Notes: generated by a model from the sequence alone, not told the origin. Shown: positions 8,984 to 18,046, numbered from the stretch's first letter. The stretch: DNA of 64,000 nucleotides from Albidovulum sp. (GCA_028823855.1 JAPPFL010000027.1:280749-344748), one strand, 5' to 3'. Numbers and translations are program-made.

Positions 8984-9585
8984 GACCGCGGCGCAGTACG
9001 GCTTTAGTGATCGATCCAGAATGAAACCCGACAAGTCTAATCGATCCGAATGGAACCGTAGCGTCAAGAGTTCGCCCGATGCCGCAAAGGTACGATGCAA
9101 AAATCTTGTGTCCGGCTGAGTCCCTGCGATTCTTCATGTTGCCGGCGCGATACGGTTTATTTGGAACGGTTATGGATAAATTGGGGAAGCGAGGCGCAGA
9201 GAATCCCTGCCGCTACGCGCACAGCGATTCAATTGCGTCCGGGCCACCTGCAAGTTGCCCGAGTGAGCTCTCTTTCCGGGGCTGTCGCGAATCGACCTGC
9301 TCGGCTAATTGACGGCAGTTCCCTGATGAGCGCGGCCGCCAATTTCAATAGTGTCATCAGCCTCCGGCGCCTCATAACCGGTATCACGTCGCGGCGCGCC
9401 CGTTGCGATCACGAATGGACTGTGGCCAAGCGCGGAATTCAAAGCGAGGCCTGAATGGTCCCTAGCCGTAACGAGTCCGTCTCGGCTGCTGGCCGCCACG
9501 GAAATCCAGGATCTACATTGCGGGTCGCGATCTTGCCTTGGCTACTGCGATTGCGGACAACTGGATTTACTTCTACGGCGCGGCA
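8984..9585 (+). other. Gene-free stretch before the PKS remnant
   Basis: Neither strand gives a recognisable protein here. Short open frames occur, but none carries a known motif. From 9586 the polyketide synthase remnant becomes readable, so the 3' part of this stretch probably derives from the ketosynthase N-terminal half, now beyond recognition. The usual ketosynthase landmarks (the TACSSS active site and the EAHGTGT motif) were looked for and not seen. Confidence 0.4.
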
Positions 9586-10915
9586 ATGACGAACATCGGC
9601 TAACTGGAGTCCGCGACCGGCGCTGCGGGCCTCATCAAGGTGCTCCTGGCGACGTGGCGCGGCGAGAGCCCAATACATCGCCATTTCGAGAACCTAGGCC
9701 CCCACGTGGATTGGGACGGGCCGCCAGTGCGTGTTACGGCTGAGACCATCGCTTGGCCATATGCTCGGGAACGCTTGCCGATAGCCGGGACGAGCGACTT
9801 TGGATTTCGGGAAAGAACGAGCGTATTCTGCCGGCGGCAACAATGTTGGAGAGGGCGACCTTGGCGGTGCCAGCGCCGGATGTTGTCCCGTGGGATGCGC
9901 ACGGAACTTGCCGATTCGCGAACCAGAGCCTTGGCGGACTTTCTGCCGGACGAAAGCGAACCAAAGGCTGGCGAAACTCGGCTGTCGCCGCTTTCGGATT
10001 TGGCGTGGACGGCAAGTGTTGGGCGAAGTCATTTTTAGCAACCGGAGGGCATCGTGTTCAGCGGCGCCGCGTCGCTGCGGAAGGGCCTGGCGGCTCTCGT
10101 CGTGGACGAGGAGCCTCGTACTCTCCAACCGAATGCGAAACTTGCCGTCACATGCTCCGGAAACTGGAACCGCTCGCCTGCCGCGGCCAAGGAACTCTAC
10201 GAGAGCGAACAGGATGCGCGTGCGGTTTTGGAAAGACACGGCGGCGCGATCCGGGATGCGCACGACGATTCTTTGCTTGAAGAGATGCTCGGGCGCACCG
10301 GGGAACCGGTCGATCCGGCCAGGATGCGACCCGCTATCTATGCTCTTGAGTGCGCCATGTCGGCGTTGCCGTTGGCATTCGACCAAGCGCAGCGTGCGGA
10401 ACCGGCGTCGAAGAAATCTCGGCGGCCCAGCACTGTATCGGCAAATGCCGGGTCCGGCGAATTTCTCCGGATGCCTGGAGACGCTCGAGGAATTGGGCGT
10501 GAATGGTGTTCTGGACACTTGCCCCGAAACGGCTTTTGGGGGCCCCTTGGAATCTTCCGAATGGTCGAGGACACGGCTTATGGAGCGCAAGGGAGCAAAA
10601 GGTGCCGGGCAACCTGTCCCGTTTTCGAGCAACGATCAGCAAGCCGAGCGCGGGTCGACGACCGAGGGCTTGTTCACTTATGCGGCGGCACGGGCGTGCG
10701 AGAACGGGCTTGCGCTCGATTGTTCGGGGCCTTTCGCGGGAGAGCCACGGCGCCGGGTCTCGGTGCCGACTGGCCTATTCCAACGCCGACCCTTCAGGTT
10801 CGACTCGTCCCTGCGACCCGGCAGTGCGAAGTTCTTTGACTTCACAGCCGGAGCGCGCGCGCGAGGATCCTCCGGTCCGCAAGGACATTCGGCAAACAAA
10901 GCGGCATATGATTGA
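9586..10915 (+). pseudogene. Type I polyketide synthase fragment (KS C-terminus, AT, post-AT linker), decayed
   Basis: Readable pieces appear in module order. Frame 1: MTNIG then a TAA at 9601 exactly where the catalytic His of KTNIGHLE belongs, then LESATGAAGLIKVLLA, HFENLGPHVDWDGPPVRV and IAGTSDFGF (family: VAGVSSFGF). This is the end of a ketosynthase. After a damaged gap the KS-AT linker reads LSDLAWTASVGRSHF with a stop at 10036. The acyltransferase start follows: KLAVTCSGN, AAKELYESE, SLLEEML and PAIYALECAMSAL. The AT core with GHSxGE is missing. In frame 2 the AT end (LETLEELGVNGVLDTCPETA) and the post-AT linker GEPRRRVSVPTGLFQRRPF (family: PTYPFQRxRYW) are present. Stops, frameshifts and a core deletion make it non-functional. 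Confidence 0.82.
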
Positions 10916-10992
10916 ATCAACAGCTTACAATCCAATCAAACCACGATTTGCATCCGTGCTTCTAGCGGAGGGCGACGCACAATTCCCAATTT

Positions 10993-11730
10993 TCAAAATT
11001 GCTCCGCAACGAGTTCTGGAAGCTCGCCGATGCACGGCAACTGGATGAATCTCGGTGCATCGGAGGGCAGTTCGGCATGCTCGTATTCCCATGTCAGTTC
11101 GTGAGGCACAAAAACGGCCCAGCTACCGGCGGACAAGGCCGGCACGATATCAGATTTCAGCGAGTTCCCCACCATCATCGCATTGTCGGCGCACGCGCCG
11201 TACTTTTCGAAAACCTTGACGTAAACTTCCGAAGTCTTATCGCTAACAATTTCGACTCCGTCGAAAAATTCGACCAAGCCCGACTGCGCTAGCTTGCGTT
11301 CCTGATCGAATAGGTCGCCTTTGGACAATAGGATTACATTTACGCTACCGGCCAGTCTTTCGACGGCTTCTCGGGCACCGGGAATCAGTTCGACCGGGTA
11401 GGACTTTAGTTCTTTTCCCGTTTCAAGTATCTCATTGACGATTTCTTCCGGTACGTGATGGCCTGTGAAATGCAAAGCGGTCTCTATCATTGATAGAATA
11501 AAGCTCTTAACGCCGAATCCGTAAAGCTTGAGATTGGAAATTTCGGTTTCCAACAACGATTTGTTAAGGATATCCGGTTCAGCGTAATCGGATAGCAAAG
11601 CCGTAAATCTTTCTTGGGCAATTCGAAAAAATTTTTCGTTTTGCCACAGCGTATCGTCGGCATCGAAACCAATAGTCGCGAGATTCGGTCGTCCGTATCC
11701 AAACCCGTCTCTAGAGTACGCACTCGTCAT
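10993..11730 (-). CDS. HAD-superfamily hydrolase
   Basis: This haloacid-dehalogenase-fold hydrolase, most likely a small-molecule phosphatase, has 245 residues. Motif I is GFDADDTLW (nucleophile D23, acid D25). Motif II/III is LLSKGDLFDQERKL (Lys), and motif IV is MVGNSLKSDIVPALSAG. The helical insert between motif I and II is typical of the C1-cap type. ATG at 11730 is chosen because AGAGAGG lies 5 nt upstream; a longer reading to 11769 has no such signal. It is transcribed away from clpS. The substrate cannot be told from sequence. It resembles small alphaproteobacterial HAD proteins with a similar GFDADDTLW start. Confidence 0.83.
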   Translation of the reverse strand: MTSAYSRDGFGYGRPNLATIGFDADDTLWQNEKFFRIAQERFTALLSDYAEPDILNKSLLETEISNLKLYGFGVKSFILSMIETALHFTGHHVPEEIVNEILETGKELKSYPVELIPGAREAVERLAGSVNVILLSKGDLFDQERKLAQSGLVEFFDGVEIVSDKTSEVYVKVFEKYGACADNAMMVGNSLKSDIVPALSAGSWAVFVPHELTWEYEHAELPSDAPRFIQLPCIGELPELVAEQF

Positions 11731-11941
11731 TTCGGCCTCTCTTACCAAATCCAACCTATTCCCGGCCAACTTAAACCGAAAACCGGTGCAAATTCCGACA
11801 CTCGAAATACTTGAACCGCAATCTCCGATTTTCGTCCGTTAACTCCGAATAAACTGTCGCATTGTCTTGCCGATATTCTACTTCAGCACCCAAAGTCCAA
11901 CGCCGGATAAGCCTGAAAACCGGCGACCGGCGACAGCGACT

Positions 11942-11969
11942 TTGCACAATTGGAAATCCACATTATAAT
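11942..11969 (+). promoter_or_regulatory. Sigma-70-type promoter upstream of clpS
   Basis: TTGCAC at 11942-11947 and a perfect TATAAT at 11964-11969 are separated by 16 nt. This predicts transcription starting near 11976, about 28 nt before the clpS start. It is one of the best promoter-like sequences in the window, but it was found only by eye. Confidence 0.5.
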
Positions 11970-12003
11970 TGTATTCAGAGTCCAACTACCCGGATGACTC
12001 GAA

Positions 12004-12360
12004 TTGACGATATTGATCGAACCAGCGGCTTCCGGAAGCGGTCGCCCCGACGGCGCGAACGGCCGCGAAGATACTGGCGTATTGACGCGACCGAAGGCGA
12101 CGACCTCGAAGCCGCCTATGTACAAGGTAATCCTAATTAACGACGACTACACGCCCATGGAATTCGTAGTCTATGTGCTCCAAAGGTTTTTTTCCATGCC
12201 TAGCTCAAATGCCGTGCAACTGATGCTCAAGGTACATCAGACGGGCAGCGCGGTGGTCGGAGTATTTGCTCGAGAAATCGCTGAAACAAAAGTCAAGCAA
12301 GTTATGGATTTGGCGCGAGCCAACGATCATCCTTTGCTCTGCACGATGGAAAAAGAATGA
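12004..12360 (+). CDS. clpS: ATP-dependent Clp protease adaptor ClpS
   Basis: ClpS delivers N-degron substrates to ClpAP by binding bulky N-terminal residues. The 118-residue protein has a variable proline/glycine-rich tail, then the conserved core [20 protein letters not shown], the hydrophobic-pocket segment and the [16 protein letters not shown] helix with a C-terminal CTMEKE. The substrate-pocket signature [10 protein letters not shown] is intact. No ATG lies upstream in frame; TTG at 12004 (or TTG at 12013) must be the start. clpA, which commonly follows clpS, is not here: the next gene is an SDR after 180 nt. Confidence 0.92.
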   Translation: MTILIEPAASGSGRPDGANGREDTGVLTRPKATTSKPPMYKVILINDDYTPMEFVVYVLQRFFSMPSSNAVQLMLKVHQTGSAVVGVFAREIAETKVKQVMDLARANDHPLLCTMEKE

Positions 12361-12542
12361 AATCCAGGGCGCGCACGATTTTTGTTTTATTTTTGCAATG
12401 AAGAGTTTATTTTCCCTCCCACTCTGAAAATTACGGCCCTGGATCGCGCGTGCAATTTGTTGATTAGTCGTCCGCCCGGAAATCGGCGGTAAGCGCAGCG
12501 CTCGAACGAAGAAGACCTCGGTAATCTCGGAAACACCTTGCC

Positions 12543-13343
12543 ATGTCCTTTTCGATAGACGGACGCACAGCAATTGTTACAGGAGCAGCGAGCGGCGTGG
12601 GACTTTCGGTTGCCCGCCATTTCCTTGACCAGGGAGCAAACGTCGTTTTCGCCGATATCGACGAAAAAAAACTGAAAACTGAGCTAGGCACGAATACGAA
12701 AAACGCGATTTTGTTCGCCGGCGACTTTCGACAAAAACTTGCTAGGAAAAATTTGCTCTCTGCGACGATCGATGAATTCGAACGAATCGACATTCTTGTC
12801 AACGCCAGCAGGCAATTCATGGAAGGCGACGCCCTCGAACCCGGAACGGACACGCTTGAGACGATGCTCCAGCAAAACTTCGTCCAGCATTACGGACTCT
12901 GCAAAACAATAGCTGAGCGATTTAAACAGCAGTCAAGCGAAGAAGGTTTCGAACACGATGAAAGTGGAGCAATTGTAAACATTTCGACAGTTGCCGCCGA
13001 AAGGTCGCATCCGCGTTCACTAGCCTATTCCGTAAGTTGCGCAGCGCTGGATCAATTTACGAAATCGCTCGCAGTTGCGTTGGCGAAACACCGTATCCGA
13101 GTAAACGCCGTAGCATTTGGATCGATATTGAGTTCGAGCCTTCAAAAGGCCATGTCGAATAATCCCGGCCTCAGGGAACAGATTCAAAAGGGCACGCCGC
13201 TCGGCCGAATTGCCGACGCGGACAATGTCGCCGAAGCGGTCCATTTCCTAGCGTCGAGTGGTGCAAATTTTATAACCGGTCAGATCCTAACAATCGATGG
13301 CGGACGCTCACTTCTCGATTCCGTTGATTCGCCGATTTTTTGA
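12543..13343 (+). CDS. Short-chain dehydrogenase/reductase-like protein lacking the catalytic Lys
   Basis: This 266-residue Rossmann-fold protein of the classical SDR family has TGAASGVG (residues 13-20) for cofactor binding. ADIDE ends beta-2, which favours NAD over NADP. The conserved NASR segment stands where NNAG is usual, and the active-site Ser lies in NISTVAA. The catalytic motif should be YxxxK but reads Y162-S-V-S-C166: the codon is TGC where Lys is expected. The following helix ALDQFTKSLA and the C-terminal GQILTIDGG are normal. The frame is clean, so this is either a divergent enzyme or a non-enzymatic SDR relative. It stands alone, and its function is unknown. Confidence 0.8.
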   Translation: MSFSIDGRTAIVTGAASGVGLSVARHFLDQGANVVFADIDEKKLKTELGTNTKNAILFAGDFRQKLARKNLLSATIDEFERIDILVNASRQFMEGDALEPGTDTLETMLQQNFVQHYGLCKTIAERFKQQSSEEGFEHDESGAIVNISTVAAERSHPRSLAYSVSCAALDQFTKSLAVALAKHRIRVNAVAFGSILSSSLQKAMSNNPGLREQIQKGTPLGRIADADNVAEAVHFLASSGANFITGQILTIDGGRSLLDSVDSPIF

Positions 13344-13853
13344 CAGGCACGGCGCGACTAGAACTCCATCTTCCGTAACGCGGACAAAATTCATGCCGGC
13401 CATTGAGGCGCAGATCGCAAATTATTTTGTCTGATGGAATGCCGCGTTGTTCCTAGCCGCTAGCTGCATTTGCGCTCTTTCGATTCCGTTTTGCTCGGTG
13501 GCGACAAGAATAACTCGACTCGAAAATCGAAATAAAAGACTAGCGTCAATTGAAGCGGCGGCGGCTTACAATTGAAACTCGGCGCATTCTTGAAGGAAGC
13601 GCATCGCAATTTCGAGGCGCGAGTTACCAAAGAATGACTGAGACGACTAACGTTCGCGGACAACTCCGGCGATAAATTTGTTCGGACTAGGAAAGTAAAA
13701 ATTCTGTGATGTTCAGCCAGTCAATCGAATCGCGGTGCATAACTCCCGCTATCCGTCGCCGCACGAATCCAAAGTAGCTGAACTTGACTTCCGCTAAAAT
13801 TCCTAAAATGTCTAAAGCGAATAATCACTTCAAATATAGAAGAAAGCGGCTAG
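13344..13853 (+). other. Gene-free stretch
   Basis: No protein-coding frame with recognisable motifs is present on either strand, and no tRNA-like or strong hairpin structure was seen. The last ~60 bases before 13854 are AT-rich and probably hold the promoter of the downstream sterol-desaturase-like gene. The rest is unexplained. Confidence 0.4.
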
Positions 13854-14861
13854 ATGGACGAAACTGATTTTGGCAGCCGGGACAGGCGAGGGCACTGGAA
13901 GCCATTTCAAAAAATCGCGTACGCCCCCTTATTTGTCTGGCCATTCAAGCCCGCCGCCTTTTTGAAATGGGTTATTCGCGGATATATTTTTTCGTGGAAT
14001 TTGCTTTACGCCGCGCTTGCCGTGATGGTGTGGATGTTCTTTACGCCGCCCATCGAATCCATGTCGACTCTAAGTGTTGAATGGGTAGCATTCATTTTTT
14101 TCAGAAACGCCGCGTTGATGATTATCTGGTTTGGAGGATTCCACGTCAGGCTTTACGTCAAAAGATCCCAGGGCAACCAATTCAAATACAATCCAAGATG
14201 GCAGTCCGGCAAAAGCGACTTCCATCTGTTCGGAAGTCAAACCTACGATAATCTTTTCTGGTGCTTCTGCAGCGGACTTCCGATCTGGACGGCCTACGAA
14301 GTCGCCACATTTTGGATGATGGCCAACGGGTATATTCCCTACTTGGATTTCGAAACGAATCCATTCGCATTCGTCAGTCTGATGCTTCTTATCCCTCTAT
14401 TCCGGGAATTCCACTTCTATTGCATTCATAGATTGATACATTGGCCGCCTCTCTATCGAACGGTGCACAAGGTTCATCACGCGAACGTCAATCCAGGCCC
14501 GTGGTCGGGCCTTTCAATGCATCCGGTAGAGCACTTGCTTTATTTCTCAAGCATTTTCGTGCACTGGATCGTTCCGTCGCATCCTATTCACGCGTTAAAT
14601 CAACTCATTCACGCTGGCCTTTCACCCGGTCCGGACCACACGGGGTTCGATAAAATTGTCTACTCGGAAACCGGTTCATTGGAAACGCACTGCTTCGCCC
14701 ACTACCTGCACCACAAGCATTTCCAGGTAAATTACTCGGACGGCATCATACCATTGGACAAGTGGTTCGGAACCTTTCACGACGGCACGGACAAAGCGGA
14801 GAAAGCGATGAACGAACGCCATAGAAATCGCGCCGCTCGTCGAACGGAAAAGAGAGCGTAA
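13854..14861 (+). CDS. Sterol desaturase/fatty acid hydroxylase family membrane protein
   Basis: This integral-membrane di-iron oxygenase has 335 residues. The histidine clusters that hold the two irons are visible: FREFHFYCIHR (HxxxxH type, about residue 188), HKVHHANVNPGPWSG (HxxHH, about 208), and HYLHHKHFQVNY near residue 285. Hydrophobic spans occur at about 38-62, 78-100, 140-160 and 172-186. The family inserts oxygen or double bonds into lipids, including sterols, carotenoids and alkyl lipids; the substrate here cannot be told. The gene stands alone, with no other lipid genes adjoining. A protein of this length with extended N-terminal spans is common in marine Alphaproteobacteria (general knowledge). 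Confidence 0.88.
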   Translation: MDETDFGSRDRRGHWKPFQKIAYAPLFVWPFKPAAFLKWVIRGYIFSWNLLYAALAVMVWMFFTPPIESMSTLSVEWVAFIFFRNAALMIIWFGGFHVRLYVKRSQGNQFKYNPRWQSGKSDFHLFGSQTYDNLFWCFCSGLPIWTAYEVATFWMMANGYIPYLDFETNPFAFVSLMLLIPLFREFHFYCIHRLIHWPPLYRTVHKVHHANVNPGPWSGLSMHPVEHLLYFSSIFVHWIVPSHPIHALNQLIHAGLSPGPDHTGFDKIVYSETGSLETHCFAHYLHHKHFQVNYSDGIIPLDKWFGTFHDGTDKAEKAMNERHRNRAARRTEKRA

Positions 14862-15115
14862 AGCCTAAAATCGAACGTTTCGGCGCGAGTTTCCCGGCGA
14901 TAAGCGGCAGAATAGTCGCAGCTCTTTAACAGCAAAAAATTTTAGTCGCCGGGCCGCAGCCGTGGGAAATAGCCATAACGAACATGGAAGACGGCCAAAT
15001 CCCCTTTTGGCCAGCCACTGCCGGAACCGAGCATTCGAACTCGCCAATGGCAACGATCAAGCTACGATTCCAAAATAGTTGGCGTCGGCTACGGTTCGAG
15101 CCTTTACGCCGGGAT

Positions 15116-15799
15116 TCAGTCGGTCGTTGAGTCGGATTTCTCGAGAGAAGTCAGCGAAAATGACGCTAGATCCGACAAATTCGACGGCAATTTCGATTCG
15201 GAGTCCGTTTTTAGGGACTCGCTTGTTCCCACTAGAGATTTACCCTCCGCCGATTCTTTTGTCGCGCGCTCTTTCGCCTTTTTTTCAGCAGCGGCTTTTA
15301 CGGCCTCATCCAAATCGATTTGCTTGCAAAGTCCGAGTGCGACCGGGTCCGTCGGTTGAATGCCCGAAATATTCCAGTGGGTACGATTGCGAATCGAATC
15401 AATCGTCGGTTTCGTCGTTCCGATTAGCTTCGTAATCTGCGCAGTGCTCAGTTCCGGATGATACTTGACAAGCCAAGCGATGGCCGCAGGTCTGTCTTGG
15501 CGCTTCGACAGCGGAGTGTATCTGGAAATCCTTTTTCCTTTCGGCGTGCCCGCATTCGGATTGGGCTTCAGCTTTAGTCGGTAATCTGGATCGTTCTGGC
15601 CTATTTCAAGTTCCGAATACTCGAGCTGGTTGTTCGCGACCGGATCGAATCCGCGTATTCCGACCGCCACTTCGCCATCGGCAATTCCCTGGACCTCTAG
15701 AATATGCAGACCGCAAAACTCGGCAACCTGTGCGAACGTCAACGTCGTATTATCCACCAACCAAACCGCCGTAGCTTTCGCCATGATAGGTCTGTCCAT
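15116..15799 (-). CDS. trcR: Cell-cycle transcriptional regulator TrcR (DUF1013)
   Basis: This DUF1013-family protein is characteristic of Alphaproteobacteria and is linked to cell-cycle transcription. The conserved N-terminus MAKATAVWLVDNTTLTF is followed by FAEFCG-type helix residues (here VAEFCGLHILEVQGIADGEV). Next come the linker GFDPVANNQL, the DPDYRLKLK segment, and a helix-turn-helix-like HPELSTAQITKLIGTTKPT. The charged C-terminal tail is low-complexity. The first ATG at 15799 has AAGGGG about 10 nt upstream; the conserved family start corresponds to the ATG at 15784, five codons later. It is the last gene of a coq9-qor-small ORF-trcR run on the minus strand. Confidence 0.9.
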   Translation of the reverse strand: MDRPIMAKATAVWLVDNTTLTFAQVAEFCGLHILEVQGIADGEVAVGIRGFDPVANNQLEYSELEIGQNDPDYRLKLKPNPNAGTPKGKRISRYTPLSKRQDRPAAIAWLVKYHPELSTAQITKLIGTTKPTIDSIRNRTHWNISGIQPTDPVALGLCKQIDLDEAVKAAAEKKAKERATKESAEGKSLVGTSESLKTDSESKLPSNLSDLASFSLTSLEKSDSTTD

Positions 15800-15804
15800 T
15801 GCAG

Positions 15805-16011
15805 CTAAACCCCTTCTGCTTTTTTTGATTCGCCTCCGCGCAAACCAACAACCCCTGACCGGAGGACATGTGCTTCAACCATGCCTATTTTCATCGCCGC
15901 CACCAACACCCGTTCGGCGTAGTATATATATTGAGTCAACTTTCCTTTAGCGACACCAGAATGCAGTTTCGGCGGGACAATTTCATTCGTCCAAAAGCCT
16001 TGCTCTTTCAT
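15805..16011 (-). CDS. Small hypothetical protein coupled to qor (68 aa)
   Basis: This 68-residue frame has its ATG (16011-16009) overlapping the qor stop TGA (16010-16008) as ATGA, and it ends 5 nt before the first trcR ATG. That arrangement is what a translationally coupled real gene would show, and it fills the gap exactly. The sequence starts MKEQGFWTNEIVPPKLHSG, has an amphipathic middle (ERVLVAAMKIGMVEAHV) and a basic/glycine-rich end. In related bacteria a small DUF1192 protein is often found near DUF1013, but this one does not look like it. No family was recognised, and a chance frame cannot be excluded. Confidence 0.45.
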   Translation of the reverse strand: MKEQGFWTNEIVPPKLHSGVAKGKLTQYIYYAERVLVAAMKIGMVEAHVLRSGVVGLRGGESKKAEGV

Positions 16012-17015
16012 TGATTTTCGACTGTTAGAACAATTTTGCCAATATGATTGGAACATTCCATATAGCTGTGCGCTTGGGCGGCGGCCTCGAGCGGATAGGT
16101 AGCATCTAAGATCGGTCGTACCCTGCCATTTTCCAAAAGGGGCCAAATCTTTTTTCTTAGAGCATCGGCAATGCCCGCCTTGACCAGGTCCGACTGCGGC
16201 CTGAGGGTGCTGCCGGTCACGGTAAGACGCCGGGCCATGATCGGAGCGAAATTTAAATTCGCCTTTCCGCCCTGTAGAAATGCGATCTGCACCAATCTTC
16301 CGCCGATCGCCAGCGACCTGATATTGCGAGCGATATAATCGCCTCCAACCATGTCTAGAACAAGGTCAACCCCGCGACCGCCGGTCGCGCTCTTCACTAC
16401 TTCCACGAAATCATCGTCGCGATAGTTGATCGCGATTTCAGCGCCAAGCTCCTCGCAGGCGCGACATTTTATCTCCGACCCCGCGGTGGCAAACACTCGC
16501 GCCCCAAATGCTGATGCCAATTGAATGGCCGTCGTTCCAATTCCCGACGATCCTCCGTGAACGAGAAACGCCTCTCCGCCTGTCAATCTTCCCCTTTCGA
16601 ATACATTCGTCCAAACCGTGAAGTGCGTTTCGCAAATCGCCGCCGCCAATTCCATCGGCATTCCCTCCGGCGCCGGCAGCGCATGGTCTTCGTGCGTGCG
16701 CGAGAACTCGGCATATCCTCCGCCGGGAAGCAATGCCGTTACATTGTCGCCGACCTTCCACTTCGTACATTCCGGACCGACGGCCGCGACTTCGCCCGCG
16801 GATTCCAAACCGGGCAAGTCCGATGCGCCGGGAGGCGGAGCATAGGCCCCTGACCTTTGGAGAACATCGGGTCTATTGACCCCGGCCGCAGCATTGCGAA
16901 TCAAAATCTGGCGAGCGCCCAATTCGGGAATCGGCCTTCTGGACGCCTTGAGAACCTCAGGACCGCCCGGACCGGATATTTCTACGACGCGCATTGACCG
17001 CTTCGCTTTGTTCAT
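16008..17015 (-). CDS. NAD(P)H:quinone oxidoreductase, zinc-independent MDR family
   Basis: This 335-residue quinone oxidoreductase of the medium-chain dehydrogenase/reductase superfamily is cytoplasmic and NADPH-dependent. The N-terminal GroES-like domain has AAGVNRPDVLQRSGAY and PPGASDLPGLESAGEV. The Rossmann fold carries HGGSSGIGTTAIQLA, with the NADPH-binding AxxGxxG variant. Zinc ligand cysteines are absent, as in QOR/PIG3-like members. The start ATG overlaps the coq9 stop by 4 nt, and the stop overlaps the next small ORF. Linkage to coq9 suggests a quinone-related role, but the physiological substrate is not evident. Confidence 0.9.
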   Translation of the reverse strand: MNKAKRSMRVVEISGPGGPEVLKASRRPIPELGARQILIRNAAAGVNRPDVLQRSGAYAPPPGASDLPGLESAGEVAAVGPECTKWKVGDNVTALLPGGGYAEFSRTHEDHALPAPEGMPMELAAAICETHFTVWTNVFERGRLTGGEAFLVHGGSSGIGTTAIQLASAFGARVFATAGSEIKCRACEELGAEIAINYRDDDFVEVVKSATGGRGVDLVLDMVGGDYIARNIRSLAIGGRLVQIAFLQGGKANLNFAPIMARRLTVTGSTLRPQSDLVKAGIADALRKKIWPLLENGRVRPILDATYPLEAAAQAHSYMECSNHIGKIVLTVENQ

Positions 17016-17749
17016 GGCGAATTCTCTTTCATCCTGCCCGGAAGATCGTCGGCGCTCGATCGAGGAGCTTTGACTCTTTCGAAAAATCGCGCGCAGGCGG
17101 TCTCTTGGAAATAGCTGCCTACGCGACTCGATCTAAATTTTGATTTTGCCGACTCAAATCGCATAACGTCGCCAATTCGCCTATCCACAAAAGCGGCGGT
17201 TTCCGAATGGGATTCGCTGAAATCGCGAATCCAGATCAGCAGTGCGGAAGCGTAAACCGACGCAAGGATGGCACGCTTCGAATACCAGTTTATGTCATCG
17301 GATCTATCGCCCAATGACGACCAGATGCGGTCCGCGGTGCCCCACAGGAGCCGAGTCCCTTCCGGTGCCAAATGCGGTAGCGAAAATAACGCTATTCCTT
17401 TGCGAACCGCGTCCTTGTTGTGTTCGACAGCTTCTAGTCTCGTCACCACAGCCGCAGCGACTTTCTCGCTGTATCGCAAGTGAGAGAGATCGCGTTCATT
17501 CAATATGCGGCACATGTCGTCGTCGCCCTCGCGATGGAAAGCAACAGCGAGATCCAAGTGACCTCTTGGGCATGCCGCGCGGGCGATCAACGGATCTAAC
17601 TCGCATTTTTCAACCGCCGTGGAGAAAACATCGGCGCACCATCCGTCGAATGCTACATCGGGCAGCGCTGCCGACAATAGGCGGCGGCGCACCGAAATCA
17701 TGCTTTCGCTACTCGATTCATTCGGCATCGCTTTGGGAACCTCTTTCAA
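17012..17749 (-). CDS. COQ9-family ubiquinone biosynthesis protein
   Basis: This 245-residue COQ9-like lipid-binding protein supports ubiquinone synthesis by presenting intermediates to hydroxylases. The C-terminal COQ9 domain is clear: LWGTADRIWSSLGDRSDDINWYSKRA in pieces (GDRSDDINWYSKR is the hallmark), then ILASVYASALLIW, AAFVDRRIGDVMRFE. The N-terminus has the TetR-like helical part (RRRLLSAALPDVAFDGW). The first ATG at 17749 is used; later in-frame ATGs could serve. It is the first gene of the minus-strand operon with qor, divergent from rpsU, with which it shares a short intergenic region. Conserved adjacency of COQ9 and rpsU is typical for Alphaproteobacteria. Confidence 0.9.
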   Translation of the reverse strand: MKEVPKAMPNESSSESMISVRRRLLSAALPDVAFDGWCADVFSTAVEKCELDPLIARAACPRGHLDLAVAFHREGDDDMCRILNERDLSHLRYSEKVAAAVVTRLEAVEHNKDAVRKGIALFSLPHLAPEGTRLLWGTADRIWSSLGDRSDDINWYSKRAILASVYASALLIWIRDFSESHSETAAFVDRRIGDVMRFESAKSKFRSSRVGSYFQETACARFFERVKAPRSSADDLPGRMKENSP

Positions 17750-17756
17750 AGATTTG

Positions 17757-17786
17757 TTGCACTAGTCGGCACTGTGCTGTTATAGC
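17757..17786 (+). promoter_or_regulatory. Promoter-like sequence upstream of rpsU
   Basis: TTGCAC at 17757-17762 and TATAGC at 17781-17786 are separated by 18 nt, about 54 nt upstream of the rpsU start and just after the divergent coq9 start. It resembles the clpS promoter at the -35 box. Found by eye. Confidence 0.4.
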
Positions 17787-17839
17787 ATTGTTTGTCGAGA
17801 CGGCGGGCAACGCTTGATATAGAAAGGACACGGCGGCGC

Positions 17840-18046
17840 ATGCAAGTACAAGTACGTGACAATAATGTCGATCAAGCGCTTAGAGTGCTGAAAAAGAAGC
17901 TTCAGCGCGAAGGCGTATTTCGCGAAATGAAACTCAGGCAGCATTACGAAAAGCCCTCCGAAAGAAAAGCTCGCGAAAAGGCCGAAGCGATTCGCCGAGC
18001 TAGAAAGCTGGCGCGCAAGCGCGCGCAGCGCGAAGGCATGCTTTAA
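17840..18046 (+). CDS. rpsU: 30S ribosomal protein S21
   Basis: This 68-residue basic ribosomal protein helps the 30S subunit during initiation. It begins [20 protein letters not shown], contains [21 protein letters not shown], and ends in an arginine/lysine-rich tail, the complete S21 pattern. The frame is open upstream to 17792, but family homology starts at the ATG at 17840. Its own promoter-like boxes lie upstream, and coq9 diverges from it. Confidence 0.95.
   Translation: MQVQVRDNNVDQALRVLKKKLQREGVFREMKLRQHYEKPSERKAREKAEAIRRARKLARKRAQREGML

Noticed and set aside
9694-10632. A 312-codon minus-strand open frame
   Set aside because: It has no motif and is arginine/proline/serine-rich; it is the antiparallel shadow of the GC-rich PKS remnant on the plus strand.
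9800-10915. A 371-codon plus-strand open frame as an intact gene
   Set aside because: Only its last third matches PKS (AT end and linker); the first part is out of frame with the KS/AT pieces, so it is a pseudogene segment, not a protein.
12363-12460. Hairpin-like terminator after clpS
   Set aside because: The GC-rich CCAGGGCGCGC piece recurs inverted downstream, but the half-blocks are in swapped order, so no proper stem forms.
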